The notes: a model not told the origin generated them from the letters alone. DNA of 64,000 nucleotides from CAG-791 sp045546175 (GCA_045546175.1 JAZQCI010000117.1:25337-89336); one strand, 5' to 3'; counted from the first letter of the stretch, positions 17,574 to 25,968 are shown. Made by a program: numbers and translations.

Positions 17574-17591
17574 TTTCGAAATGTTTCGAAA
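17574..17591. promoter_or_regulatory. Two TTTCGAAA palindromes ten bases apart
   Basis: TTTCGAAA occurs at 17574-17581 and 17584-17591, on the same helix face. It lies in the gap between the ElaA-like gene and a small membrane-protein gene and could be an operator. No cognate regulator can be named. Confidence 0.35.
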
Positions 17592-17718
17592 CTTTTCCCG
17601 CACTTTTTAAAAAGAACATATATGTTTCCGGCTCGGCGCCACACTGGCCTGCGCCCAAAATGCCGCCGCCTCGCAACATTTAATGGTGTTCCCAAGTGAA
17701 AGGAGACCTAAAAGGACT

Positions 17719-17967
17719 ATGCATGATTGGAACCATGATGGGAAAATTGATCTACTGGACGGGTTCATACAGGATGAGATAGAGAGCAGGAATACGGGTA
17801 ACCGGAACACAGGCAATGGATCTGGAGGCGGCTGCATCACTATCCTCCTTGTTCCGATTATTATCTTGTTTCTGTATGCTTTAGTAATGAATGCACCAAG
17901 TGGTGTGTTCTCGTTTATATTATTCCTGGGCGTAGTGGCTGTGCTTATTGGCAAACTGGTGAGTTAA
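17719..17967 (+). CDS. Small membrane protein with EF-hand-like N-terminus
   Basis: An 82-residue protein. The N-terminus HDWNHDGKIDLLDGFIQDE resembles an EF-hand/dockerin calcium loop (D-x-N-x-D-G-x-I-D). A Gly/Asn linker and two hydrophobic helices fill the rest. The start is ATG 17719, with AAAGGA close upstream. The function is unknown. The next gene, 34 bases on, also codes a small membrane protein, so they may form a pair. Confidence 0.6.
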   Translation: MHDWNHDGKIDLLDGFIQDEIESRNTGNRNTGNGSGGGCITILLVPIIILFLYALVMNAPSGVFSFILFLGVVAVLIGKLVS

Positions 17968-18001
17968 TCTCATTGTCAGATATAAAGGAGACGAATATAC
18001 C

Positions 18002-18445
18002 ATGGGAGTTACAAAACTGATGCTTATATGCCTGGTAGGTGCCATCATTGAAGCGCTTCAGATGGTATTGATCAAAAAAGGGTATTTCTTAGGGAAACCG
18101 GACCCGGATGCCGTTACAGTCATTGCACACAAGGTTCACGAGCCAAGTTTTAATTACATTCCGGGCAGGCAGACGTACGATGATAAGTCTGGAAGGTATG
18201 TGTTCGACTGGAAGTACGAGTGGGAATACGAAGGTAAAAAACATTCGATCATGTATTGCAACAACCCTAACAGCCAGTATGAACACTACATGTCGACGTT
18301 TCCGGAAGAAATCACAGTAACGATACACAAAAAGACCGGCACATACTATATTCCAAGGAACGTACGAGCGCAGGGAAATAAATATCTTGCCAGCCTGGCA
18401 GTTTCCCTGATCATAAGTACAGTCATCGTCAATATGTTCATTTAA
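18002..18445 (+). CDS. Two-helix membrane protein, unknown
   Basis: A 147-residue protein with an N-terminal helix (about 4-22), a polar Tyr-rich domain with KYEWEYEGKKHSIMY near residue 76, and a C-terminal helix (about 127-146). The middle resembles the strand pattern of DUF3592-like proteins, but weakly. AAAGGAG lies before the ATG. It is the last gene of the accessory block before the 53-bp repeat array. Confidence 0.6.
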   Translation: MGVTKLMLICLVGAIIEALQMVLIKKGYFLGKPDPDAVTVIAHKVHEPSFNYIPGRQTYDDKSGRYVFDWKYEWEYEGKKHSIMYCNNPNSQYEHYMSTFPEEITVTIHKKTGTYYIPRNVRAQGNKYLASLAVSLIISTVIVNMFI

Positions 18446-18467
18446 GAACTGTTCTGCCTCTCGTGGA

Positions 18468-18891
18468 GGAGCATTGCACTTGTCCATTTTCTGGAATCAG
18501 CACTGCGGTTGCGGCTCGCACCTGCAGTGCTATTGCCTTCTTTCCGGCATCTGTACTGCCGTTGCGGCCCGCACCTGCATTGCTATTGAATTCTCCCTAG
18601 CCTTTGCACTGCATTTCTGCCCCCAGCCTGCATTGCAATTGTCTTCTTTCCGGCATCTGTACTGCCGCAGGGGCTCGTACCTGCATTGCTATTGACTTCT
18701 TCCTAGTCTCTGCACTGCATTTCTGCCCCCAGCCTGCATTGCAATTGCCTTCTTTCCGGCATCTGTACTGCCGTTGCGGCCCGCACCTGCAGTGCTATTG
18801 ACTTCTTCCTAGTCTCTGCACTGCATTTCTGCCCCTAACCTGCATTGCATTTGCCCATTTTCCGAAGCCTGCACTGCACTCCCGGCTCCCA
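18468..18891. repeat. 53-bp tandem repeat array, eight units in two alternating types
   Basis: Units start at 18468, 18521, 18574, 18627, 18680, 18733, 18786 and 18839, exactly 53 bases apart. Each opens with CCTGCANTGC (the first and last are degenerate) and has a second TGYACTGC block 29 bases in. Units alternate between a CCGGCATCTGTACTGCCG type and a CCTAGTCTCTGCACTGC type, giving a 106-bp higher-order period. 53 is not a multiple of three, so a single reading frame is not conserved. The 700-base stretch 18446-19151 has no credible gene. Confidence 0.9.
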
Positions 18892-19048
18892 GCAAACTCT
18901 TTCATACCGCTAAGCTGTACAAAGCAAGTGCCGCCAGGGGTGCCCGCCGCCCAGCAATCATTTCTCATACCGTCTGGTAGTTCCCCGCCCATCTCAGCGC
19001 CACAGCCCCGCCCTTCAAAGAAAAAAAATATCATAATTAAAAAAACAC

Positions 19049-19077
19049 AAGACATTTTCTTAAAAGAGGTCTATAAT
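19049..19077 (+). promoter_or_regulatory. Promoter of the hydrogenase operon
   Basis: TATAAT at 19072-19077 with AAGACA (4 of 6 to TTGACA) at 19049-19054, spacing 17. A leader of about 65 bases follows before the first gene. Confidence 0.6.
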
Positions 19078-19151
19078 ACCGTTTAGTCTAATTGACATAA
19101 ATTTAACTACTGAACGATCCATCCCGGCAGACCCGGGAGAGGGCGTTCCGG

Positions 19152-21092
19152 ATGGAAAGGAAATCGGAAATGGGAATATCAGTATTCTTAATCCTGTTCC
19201 CGCTGTGCTGTGCACCGGTGATGTATCTGATCACAAATGACAGACTGCGGGCGTACGTCACCTATGTGGCAGTCGGAATCATCGCGGCAGCGTCAGTGGC
19301 GCTGACTGCGCAGTGGGCCATGAACGGAGCGGTGCCGGTCATGCTGTACAAAGAGACAGAGATGGCGGACCACGTCATACTTGTGGCGGAGCTGCTCTTG
19401 ATGGTATTGGTCACTTACTTATGTTTTAAGCATAAGAAGTACTGGATCAGCCTTCTGTCGATCGTTCCTACGCTGATGATCGCGCGGCATGAACTGAGCG
19501 GCGCTAAGCCCATGACACTCTGCCATATTTACATCGACCACCTTTCGATCCTGATGTGCCTGATCGTCGGTATTGTGGGAAGCCTGATCGTGGTCTATGC
19601 GGTCGGTTACATGTACGGCTATCATATGCACAGGAAAGATGTCAGGGACAACAGAAGATATTTCTATATGCTCCTGTTTGTCTTCCTGGGCGCCATGTTC
19701 GGATTTGTTCTCTCCGAGAGCCTTCTGTGGATCGACTTTTTCTGGGAGGTGACCAGTGTGTGCTCCTTCCTTCTGATCGGATACACCAAAGAGCCGGAGG
19801 CCATCAACAATTCTTTCCGGGCACTGTGGATGAACCTACTGGGCGGCGTGGCGCTGGCAGCCGGTATTCTCTATTTTGCCCAGACGATGAACTGCGTCTC
19901 GTTCCATAAGCTCATCGAATATGCGCAGATGGACATTGATTCTGCGACCATTGCAGTGGCTCTGATCGCTTTTGCGGCACTCACAAAGGCGGCGCAGCTG
20001 CCGTTCTCCACGTGGCTGATGGGGGCCATGGTCGCGCCCACGCCTTCTTCCGCGCTGCTGCACTCCGCGACGATGGTCAAGGCAGGAATCTATGTGCTTT
20101 TCCGCCTTGCGCCCGCTATGGGCGACACCGCGACCGGAAACGTCGTTGTCTTTATCGGCGGATTTACGTTCTTTATGGCGTCCATCATGGCGATCTCCCA
20201 GAGCGACGGCAAAAAAGTGCTGGCTTTCTCGACGATCTCCAACCTGGGGCTTATGACGGCCTGCGCGGGCGTCGGCGCCCATGAGACGGTCTGGGCCGGT
20301 ATTTTCCTGATGATGTTCCACGCGGTCTCCAAATCCCTGCTTTTCCAGGATGTGGGCGCCACCGAGAACGCGACCGGAAGCCGCGATATCGAGGATATGC
20401 ACGGACTGCTGTACCGTCTTCCCATGCTGGGCTTCTATATGTTCATCGGAATCGCCGCCATGTTCCTGGCTCCTTTCGGAATGCTGATCTCCAAGTGGTC
20501 GGCGCTGAAAGCGGCTGTGGACAGAAATAATATTCTTCTCGTTATGTTTATCACCTATGGTTCGGCTACGACCGGCTTCTACTGGACAAAGTGGATGGGC
20601 AAGATCATCAGCCGCAGCCATGAGACGGGAGAGAGGATGAAGAAGGACGTCACGCAGAAGAATGAGACGTTCTCGCTGACGGTCCACGCGGTCATGATGA
20701 TCGCGCTGTGTGTCCTGATGCCCTGGCTGTCGACGCATTTTGTCGACCCGCTCCTGGTGGAGATGTTCGGCAGGTTTACAAACGTCCTGCCGGGTATGAT
20801 CCTGGTCATGATGGTTCTGATCATGTGCATAGTCCTGGCGATCCCGATCCCGGCTTACATCTATGCCAAGAACCAGAAGACCAACTACAAGCTCAACTAT
20901 ATGAGCGGTATCAACACCGGTAAGAACAACGGCTTTGTTGATTCCTTCGGAGAAGAGAAGAAACTGTGGCTTACCAATTACTATTTTGACAGACTGATCC
21001 AGCCGGATAAGATGATGGTCTACTGCCAGCTCCTGACGGCAGCCGTATTGGCCGTCATGGTCAGTTTCGTCCTGGGAGGTGTGCTGGTATGA
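19152..21092 (+). CDS. echA: Ech-type hydrogenase subunit A (NuoL/antiporter-like)
   Basis: A 646-residue polytopic membrane protein of the proton-conducting NuoL/MrpA family, the ion-translocating arm of energy-converting hydrogenases. It has about 15-16 hydrophobic segments. Family marks include WIDFFWEVTSVCSFLLIGY near residue 195 and LPFSTWLMGAMVAPTPSSALLHSATMVKAG near 283, with the conserved lysine and histidines. ATG 19152 or ATG 19170 (after GAAAGGAAA) may be the start. It is the first gene of echABCDEF and overlaps echB by four bases. Confidence 0.9.
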   Translation: MERKSEMGISVFLILFPLCCAPVMYLITNDRLRAYVTYVAVGIIAAASVALTAQWAMNGAVPVMLYKETEMADHVILVAELLLMVLVTYLCFKHKKYWISLLSIVPTLMIARHELSGAKPMTLCHIYIDHLSILMCLIVGIVGSLIVVYAVGYMYGYHMHRKDVRDNRRYFYMLLFVFLGAMFGFVLSESLLWIDFFWEVTSVCSFLLIGYTKEPEAINNSFRALWMNLLGGVALAAGILYFAQTMNCVSFHKLIEYAQMDIDSATIAVALIAFAALTKAAQLPFSTWLMGAMVAPTPSSALLHSATMVKAGIYVLFRLAPAMGDTATGNVVVFIGGFTFFMASIMAISQSDGKKVLAFSTISNLGLMTACAGVGAHETVWAGIFLMMFHAVSKSLLFQDVGATENATGSRDIEDMHGLLYRLPMLGFYMFIGIAAMFLAPFGMLISKWSALKAAVDRNNILLVMFITYGSATTGFYWTKWMGKIISRSHETGERMKKDVTQKNETFSLTVHAVMMIALCVLMPWLSTHFVDPLLVEMFGRFTNVLPGMILVMMVLIMCIVLAIPIPAYIYAKNQKTNYKLNYMSGINTGKNNGFVDSFGEEKKLWLTNYYFDRLIQPDKMMVYCQLLTAAVLAVMVSFVLGGVLV

Positions 21093-21958
21093 GTATCAAA
21101 GCAGCAATCATGGTAATTCTGTATGTTTTGCTGGCGCCTCTGGCGGGAGGCCTGATGGAAGGCCTGGACCGCAAGATCAGCGCCCGGATGCAGGGCAGGA
21201 TCGGACCGCCGATCCTCCAGCCCTTTTATGATGTCATTAAACTGTTTAACAAGCAGGTCATATCGGTGAGCGTTCTGCAGTCTTCGCTCCTTCTGTGCTA
21301 TCTGGCACTGATGATCTTCACCGGCGCGATCTTTTTCGCCGGGAGCGATATCCTGATGTGTCTGTTCGTGCTCACCACGGCTTCCACGTTCATGTATTTT
21401 GCCGCGGTGGTGACGAGCTCGCCTTACAACACGATCGCCTCCTCGAGAGAGCTGATCCAGATCATGACTTATGAGCCCGCGGTACTGCTGGCGGGCGTCG
21501 GCTTCTATCTGGTGGCCGGGACTTTCAGCGTCGCCAAAATAGCGAGCAGCAGCACAGTCATGCTGACCAGGATGCCGGGCCTGTTTGCCTCTTTTGTCCT
21601 GATCCTTCTCATCAAGATGAGAAAGTCACCCTTCGACGTCAGCACATCCCATCACGCCCACCAGGAGCTGGTCATGGGCGTCAAAACAGAGATGGGAGCC
21701 CAGAATCTGGCGATCTTTACGATCACGGAGTGGTATGAGAACGCGTTCCTGATGGGGATCGTCGCCCTCTTTGTGGTGACATCCAACCCGCTCAGTTTAC
21801 TGGGCGCGGCGCTTCTGTGCTCGGTCGTCTTTTTCTTCCTGATCCTGGCGGACAACGCCTGCGCGCGCGTCAAGTGGGGACAGATGCTGAAGGTGACCTG
21901 GCTGTTTACGTTTTTCGCTTCCGGCGTCAATTTGCTGATCCTGATGCTGATCCGATGA
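21089..21958 (+). CDS. echB: Ech-type hydrogenase subunit B (NuoH-like)
   Basis: A 289-residue membrane protein homologous to complex I NuoH, which joins the membrane arm to the catalytic module. GRIGPPILQPFYDVIKLF near residue 39 and KMRKSPFDVSTSHHAHQELV near 171 are the conserved quinone-cavity loops as seen in group 4 hydrogenases. About eight helices are visible. Its ATG overlaps the stop of echA. Confidence 0.92.
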   Translation: MSIKAAIMVILYVLLAPLAGGLMEGLDRKISARMQGRIGPPILQPFYDVIKLFNKQVISVSVLQSSLLLCYLALMIFTGAIFFAGSDILMCLFVLTTASTFMYFAAVVTSSPYNTIASSRELIQIMTYEPAVLLAGVGFYLVAGTFSVAKIASSSTVMLTRMPGLFASFVLILLIKMRKSPFDVSTSHHAHQELVMGVKTEMGAQNLAIFTITEWYENAFLMGIVALFVVTSNPLSLLGAALLCSVVFFFLILADNACARVKWGQMLKVTWLFTFFASGVNLLILMLIR

Positions 21959-21987
21959 CCGGCGGCTATATTTTGCACTATGATAAA

Positions 21988-22004
21988 GGCTTTCGAAGCG
22001 AGCC
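21988..22004. repeat. Degenerate GGCT(T)TCG-AAG-CGAGCC hairpin between echB and echC
   Basis: GGCTTTCGAAGCGAGCC, 17 bases, resembles the perfect hairpins at 10648 and 24584 but with an imperfect left arm. It is followed by CTTGACTAAGGAG, containing the echC ribosome binding site. Confidence 0.45.
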
Positions 22005-22028
22005 TTGACTAAGGAGAGATAGGATACT

Positions 22029-22517
22029 ATGGGTAAAGTCAAAAAATCTCCGTGGGTGCTGCACTATGACGGAAGCAGCTGCAACGGATGCGATATAGAA
22101 GTTCTCGCCTGCCTCACACCCGTCTATGACGCGGAGCGGTTCGGCATCGTCAATACCGGAGATCCGCTGCAGGCGGACATTTTCCTGATCACGGGCGGCA
22201 TCAACACGCAGAACAAAGCGGTGGTGGAGCAGCTCTACGATCAGATGCCCCGCCCCAAGGTAGTGGTGGCGGTCGGCACCTGTGCCTGCACAGGAGGTAT
22301 TTTCAAGGAGTGCTACAACATACTCGGAGGCGCGGATACGACTGTGCCGGTGGACATCTATGTGCCCGGCTGCGCGGCGAGGCCGCAGGCGATCATAGAC
22401 GGCCTTGTTCAGGCCATTGAGCTCTTCCAGAAGAGGAGCGACAAGCACGACAAGATCGAGCGCAGACACAAGGAAGAGGAAGAGAGGAAAGCGCATGATA
22501 AAGTGTCCGGAAAATGA
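22029..22517 (+). CDS. echC: Ech-type hydrogenase small subunit C (NuoB-like)
   Basis: A 162-residue protein that binds the [4Fe-4S] cluster next to the NiFe site. The ligands are visible as SSCNGCDIE (C18, C21), VGTCACTGG and PGCAARP. The chain ends in a charged tail (KRSDKHDKIERRHKEEEE). As in Ech and complex I NuoB, it lacks the extra cluster domain of uptake-hydrogenase small subunits. A TAAGGAGA site precedes the ATG and the end overlaps echD by 23 bases. Confidence 0.93.
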   Translation: MGKVKKSPWVLHYDGSSCNGCDIEVLACLTPVYDAERFGIVNTGDPLQADIFLITGGINTQNKAVVEQLYDQMPRPKVVVAVGTCACTGGIFKECYNILGGADTTVPVDIYVPGCAARPQAIIDGLVQAIELFQKRSDKHDKIERRHKEEEERKAHDKVSGK

Positions 22518-22896
22518 ATTGATCGTGATCGAAAAAGGGGAGCTGCTCTCCAAGTGCATGGAGATGAAGGTGAACGGACTGCGCTTCTCGCAGGCCTGCG
22601 CGGCCTTCTATGAGGGCAATTATGAGCTGAGCTATTCTTTTGCCGACGACGAGACTTATGAATACAAGACGCTGCGCCTCGTGGCCGGGCTCGACGAGGA
22701 GATCCCCAGCATCACGCAGATCATCCCCATGGCGGTCTTCTACGAGAACGAAATGGCGGAAATGTACGGTGTCAAAATACAGATGATCAGCCTGGATTAT
22801 AAGAACAAGCTCTATCGCATCAACGAGGAAGCACCGCTTCTTCCCAAGGACGCGAAGGTTAAGAACACAGCAGAGGACGCAGGAGGTAAGGCTTAA
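22495..22896 (+). CDS. echD: Ech-type hydrogenase subunit D (NuoC-like)
   Basis: A 133-residue protein resembling the NuoC-type subunit of group 4 hydrogenases; AVFYENEMAEMYGVKI near residue 82 is the FxEREAxDMFGI-like block. I chose ATG 22495 inside the echC tail, with GAGAGGAAA upstream; an earlier in-frame ATG would give an unrelated basic leader. Its position between echC and echE supports the call. Confidence 0.88.
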   Translation: MIKCPENELIVIEKGELLSKCMEMKVNGLRFSQACAAFYEGNYELSYSFADDETYEYKTLRLVAGLDEEIPSITQIIPMAVFYENEMAEMYGVKIQMISLDYKNKLYRINEEAPLLPKDAKVKNTAEDAGGKA

Positions 22897-22897
22897 T

Positions 22898-23977
22898 ATG
22901 GGTAATATCAGTGTAGTTCCCTTTGGCCCGCAGCATCCGGTACTGCCGGAGCCGATCCATCTGGATCTGGTCATTGAGGATGAAAAGGTCATAGAAGCTG
23001 TCCCGTCCATAGGCTTTGTCCACAGAGGACTGGAGAGTCTTATTGCCAAAAAAGACTATAACGAGATGGTCTATGTGGCGGAGAGAACCTGCGGCATCTG
23101 CAGTTTCGGCCACGGAATGGGATACGTGGAAGCGGTCGAGAAGATCATGAACATGGAGATCCCGGATCGCGCCAGATACCTGAGAACGATCTGGATGGAG
23201 CTGTCCCGCATGCACAGCCACCTTCTGTGGCTGGGCCTTCTGGCAGACGCTTTCGGCTATGAGAGCCTGTTCTATCACTGCTGGAGGATCCGCGAGCAGG
23301 TCCTGGATATGATCGAGGAGTCCACCGGCGGAAGAGTCATCTTCTCCGTCAACAAGGTGGGCGGCGTCATGAAGGATATGGACGCGGCGATGCTGACCAG
23401 ATTCAGCGAGAAGCTGGGCGAGGTGGAAGACCAGGTCATCGCGGTCAGGAAGAACTTCCTCTATGACAAAACCGTGCAGCTTCGTCTGCGCGGCGTCGGC
23501 GTCCTCACGAAGCAGCAGGCCCACGACCTGGGCTGCGCAGGCCCCTTCGGAAGGGCCAGCGGCATCGCGACGGACATGAGAACACGCGGCTACGGCGCCT
23601 ATGGCGACCTGGAATTCGAGCCCATCACGAGCAATGAGGGCGACAGTTTCGCGCGCTGCCAGTGCAGGATCGATGAGATCCTGCAGTCCATCGACCTGAT
23701 CCGCCAGGCGATGGGCATGATCCCGGACGGCGACCTTTTCGTACCTGTCAAAGGAAATCCGAACGGGGAGTATTTCATGCGGATTGAACAGCCCAGAGGG
23801 GAGGCGGTCTATTATGTCAAAGGAAGCGGAAAACCGTATCTTAACCGTCTGAGGATCCGCACGCCTACTTTCGCAAACCTTCCGGGCCTGTGTGAGACCC
23901 TCAAAGGGGCGGATTACGCGGACGTGCCGATCCTGATCCTCACGATCGATCCCTGCATCAGCTGCACAGAGCGGTAA
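22898..23977 (+). CDS. echE: Ech-type hydrogenase NiFe large subunit E
   Basis: A 359-residue catalytic subunit. Nickel ligands are RTCGICSFGHG (C65, C68) and DPCISC (C353, C356). The protein ends three residues after the last cysteine (TER), so there is no C-terminal extension for a maturation endopeptidase to remove, as known for Ech-type enzymes; fittingly, no HycI-type protease gene lies nearby. It reduces protons with ferredoxin electrons, or the reverse. The ATG lies one base after the echD stop. Confidence 0.95.
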   Translation: MGNISVVPFGPQHPVLPEPIHLDLVIEDEKVIEAVPSIGFVHRGLESLIAKKDYNEMVYVAERTCGICSFGHGMGYVEAVEKIMNMEIPDRARYLRTIWMELSRMHSHLLWLGLLADAFGYESLFYHCWRIREQVLDMIEESTGGRVIFSVNKVGGVMKDMDAAMLTRFSEKLGEVEDQVIAVRKNFLYDKTVQLRLRGVGVLTKQQAHDLGCAGPFGRASGIATDMRTRGYGAYGDLEFEPITSNEGDSFARCQCRIDEILQSIDLIRQAMGMIPDGDLFVPVKGNPNGEYFMRIEQPRGEAVYYVKGSGKPYLNRLRIRTPTFANLPGLCETLKGADYADVPILILTIDPCISCTER

Positions 23978-23997
23978 AGCGCGGGAAAGGAGCTCAA

Positions 23998-24492
23998 ATG
24001 TCAACATTTCTGAATTTTACGGGGACACTTCTCAAGAACCTTGTGAGCAAACCCGTCACCAAAAATTATCCCGAAGAGCCTGCGGTCTACCCGGAGCGCA
24101 TGAGAGGGCGCATCGTGATCGACATCGATCAGTGCATTTCCTGCGGTCTGTGCGTCCGCAGCTGCCCTCCCAGATGCATCACGGTGGACAAAAATGAGGG
24201 AACCTGGACCATCAACCGCTTCGACTGCATCGCATGCGGCTACTGTGCCTCCAAGTGCCCGAAAAAGTGCCTGAAGCTCATTCCGGGCTACCAGAAGCCC
24301 GGGCGCTCCAAAGCGGCCGTCACCTACCACAAATCGGAAGAGGTGATGGAAGCGGAGAGAAAGAAAGCGGCTGAGATGGCGGCCAAAAAAGAGGCGGCCC
24401 TGAAGGCGGCCAAGGAGAAGGCGGCTGCGGCCGGCGCGGCGAAAGCGGCTCCGGCGGCGAAAACACCCGCGGCGGAGAAATCGGCAGATTAA
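23998..24492 (+). CDS. echF: Ech-type hydrogenase ferredoxin subunit F
   Basis: A 164-residue polyferredoxin carrying two [4Fe-4S] sets, C46-x2-C49-x2-C52-x3-C56 and C77-x2-C80-x2-C83-x3-C87, each followed by an additional cysteine. It passes electrons from soluble ferredoxin to the small subunit. The last 45 residues form an unusual Ala/Lys/Glu-rich tail, predicted helical. GGAGCTCAA precedes the ATG. A strong hairpin begins at its stop codon. Confidence 0.92.
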   Translation: MSTFLNFTGTLLKNLVSKPVTKNYPEEPAVYPERMRGRIVIDIDQCISCGLCVRSCPPRCITVDKNEGTWTINRFDCIACGYCASKCPKKCLKLIPGYQKPGRSKAAVTYHKSEEVMEAERKKAAEMAAKKEAALKAAKEKAAAAGAAKAAPAAKTPAAEKSAD

Positions 24493-24600
24493 CTCAGGGG
24501 GGGATGCCCCCACTGAGTTAAATGATGCACACGCGTGCGGAAAGGAGGATGTTGCCTTACAGGCAACCCGCACGCGGCGCAGCGGCTCGCTCTGCGAGCC
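24491..24600 (+). promoter_or_regulatory. Three consecutive hairpins between echF and hypC
   Basis: Hairpin 1 pairs AACTCAG (24491-24497) and GGGGG (24499-24503) with CCCCC (24507-24511) and CTGAGTT (24513-24519). Hairpin 2 pairs CGCGTGCGG (24532-24540) with CCGCACGCG (24568-24576) and contains an AGGAGG and an inner GTTGCC/GGCAAC stem. Hairpin 3 is the GGCTCG-N5-CGAGCC palindrome at 24584-24600. No T-run follows hairpin 1, so RNA processing or partial attenuation is more likely than simple termination. Confidence 0.55.
24584..24600. repeat. Palindrome GGCTCG-N5-CGAGCC, copy 2
   Basis: GGCTCGCTCTGCGAGCC is a perfect hairpin with the same arms as the one at 10648-10664, followed by TTGAATAGAAAGG, the hypC leader. 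Confidence 0.6.
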
Positions 24601-24625
24601 TTGAATAGAAAGGTCATAGATAACT

Positions 24626-24841
24626 ATGTGTGTGGCAATGCCGGGCAAGGTGCTGTTCGTCTCAGAGCGGACGGCCCTTGTGGATTTTAACGGAAACAGA
24701 GTGAATGCCAGGACCGGTCTGGTAAAGATCGAGCCGGGCGACAACGTGCTGGTGCACGCGGGCTGCATCCTCCAGAAAGTCTCGGACAGGGAAATGGAAG
24801 AGATGAACAAAATCATGGAGGAGATGGATCAGCTCCTCTGA
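24626..24841 (+). CDS. hypC: Hydrogenase assembly chaperone HypC
   Basis: A 71-residue HypC/HupF protein. MCVAMPGKV supplies the essential Cys2 that carries the Fe(CN)2CO moiety to the large-subunit precursor. The OB-fold core (TALVDFNGNRV, GDNVLVHAG) and helical tail are intact. It precedes hypD by 16 bases and follows the hydrogenase genes, so it serves EchE. Confidence 0.95.
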   Translation: MCVAMPGKVLFVSERTALVDFNGNRVNARTGLVKIEPGDNVLVHAGCILQKVSDREMEEMNKIMEEMDQLL

Positions 24842-24857
24842 ATTCGGAATATAGAAT

Positions 24858-25934
24858 ATGAATCTTGAAGAGATCAAAAAATACTTAAAAGAATATAACG
24901 GCCCGGAACTGAAGATCATGGAAGTCTGCGGAAGTCATACCGGCGCGATTGCCAAAAACGGCATCCCGGGACTTCTGTCGGACAGGATCCACCTGATCTC
25001 AGGTCCGGGCTGTCCCGTGTGTGTGACGCCTTCGTCCTATATCGACAGGCTGATCGACCTGTGCCTGACGCCGGGCACCTGTGTCGTGACCTTCGGGGAC
25101 CTGATCAGGGTCCCGGGCAGCAGGATGAGCCTGCAGCAGGCCTCCGGAAGGGGCGGAAATGTCAGGATGGTCTATTCCCCCATGGACATATTTCCGATGG
25201 CGAGCAAAGATCCGGATACGACCTTCGTATTCGCGGCGGTGGGATTTGAGACAACGGCGCCGGTCTACGCGCTGATGGTCCAACAGATCCTCGAGGATCA
25301 CATTGAAAATGTGAAGATTCTGACCGCGCTCCGCACGATGCCGGGAATCATCGACCGCCTGTGTGCGCAGGGAGCCGACATCCAGGGATTTCTGGCACCC
25401 GGCCATGTGGCGGTAGTTACGGGGAGCAAGGCTTTTGAGCCTCTCGCGGCAAAATACAGCATCCCGTTCGGCGTGGCGGGCTTTACCGGCGCGCAGATCC
25501 TGACGGCACTCTGCGGGATCGTGATGGCGTGCGAGAGAATGCAGGGCGGCAGTCCGGGAACTGAGGCCGGCGGAAATCTGGTGATGAATTATTATCCCTC
25601 CGTGGTGACGAGAGAAGGAAATACAGAGGCGCAGAAGCTGGTGGATCGATATTTTGACGAATCGGACGCGGTCTGGAGGGGCATGGGCATGGTCCCGGCC
25701 TCGGGAAGGATTCTGCGCGAAGAGTTCGCACAGCTGGACGCCGGGAGCAGAGGGCTGAACGAGGACCACAAGATCAACGCGGGATGCTGCTGCGACAAGG
25801 TGCTGATGGGCAGGATGAAGCCCACGCAGTGCCCGCTTTTCGGAAAAGTGTGCTCGCCGCTCCGGCCGCAGGGCGCGTGTATGGTCTCCACGGAAGGAAA
25901 CTGCTATACTTATTACGTAAACCACCGCGAATGA
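24858..25934 (+). CDS. hypD: Hydrogenase maturation protein HypD
   Basis: A 358-residue iron-sulfur scaffold on which the Fe(CN)2CO group is built with HypC and HypE. The conserved blocks MEVCGSHTGAI (near residue 22), GPGCPVCVTP (near 53) and GFETTAPVYALM (near 124) are present, together with the C-terminal cysteine-rich cluster region GCCCDKVLMGRMKPTQCPLFGKVC. The length is normal. Confidence 0.95.
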   Translation: MNLEEIKKYLKEYNGPELKIMEVCGSHTGAIAKNGIPGLLSDRIHLISGPGCPVCVTPSSYIDRLIDLCLTPGTCVVTFGDLIRVPGSRMSLQQASGRGGNVRMVYSPMDIFPMASKDPDTTFVFAAVGFETTAPVYALMVQQILEDHIENVKILTALRTMPGIIDRLCAQGADIQGFLAPGHVAVVTGSKAFEPLAAKYSIPFGVAGFTGAQILTALCGIVMACERMQGGSPGTEAGGNLVMNYYPSVVTREGNTEAQKLVDRYFDESDAVWRGMGMVPASGRILREEFAQLDAGSRGLNEDHKINAGCCCDKVLMGRMKPTQCPLFGKVCSPLRPQGACMVSTEGNCYTYYVNHRE

Positions 25935-25968
25935 ACATGGTAGGCGGATTGGGAAGGAAGGGCGTTCA

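Noticed and set aside
17447..17695. An 82-codon leftward frame after the ElaA-like gene
   Set aside because: It overlaps the end of a well-supported gene and has no start signal or family match.
18474..18801. Cys/His-rich short frames in the 53-bp array
   Set aside because: They follow the repeat and lack ribosome binding sites; the unit length shifts frame each copy.
24549..24608. An 18-codon leader peptide before hypC
   Set aside because: The AGGAGG touches the ATG with no spacing, and the region is better explained by hairpins.
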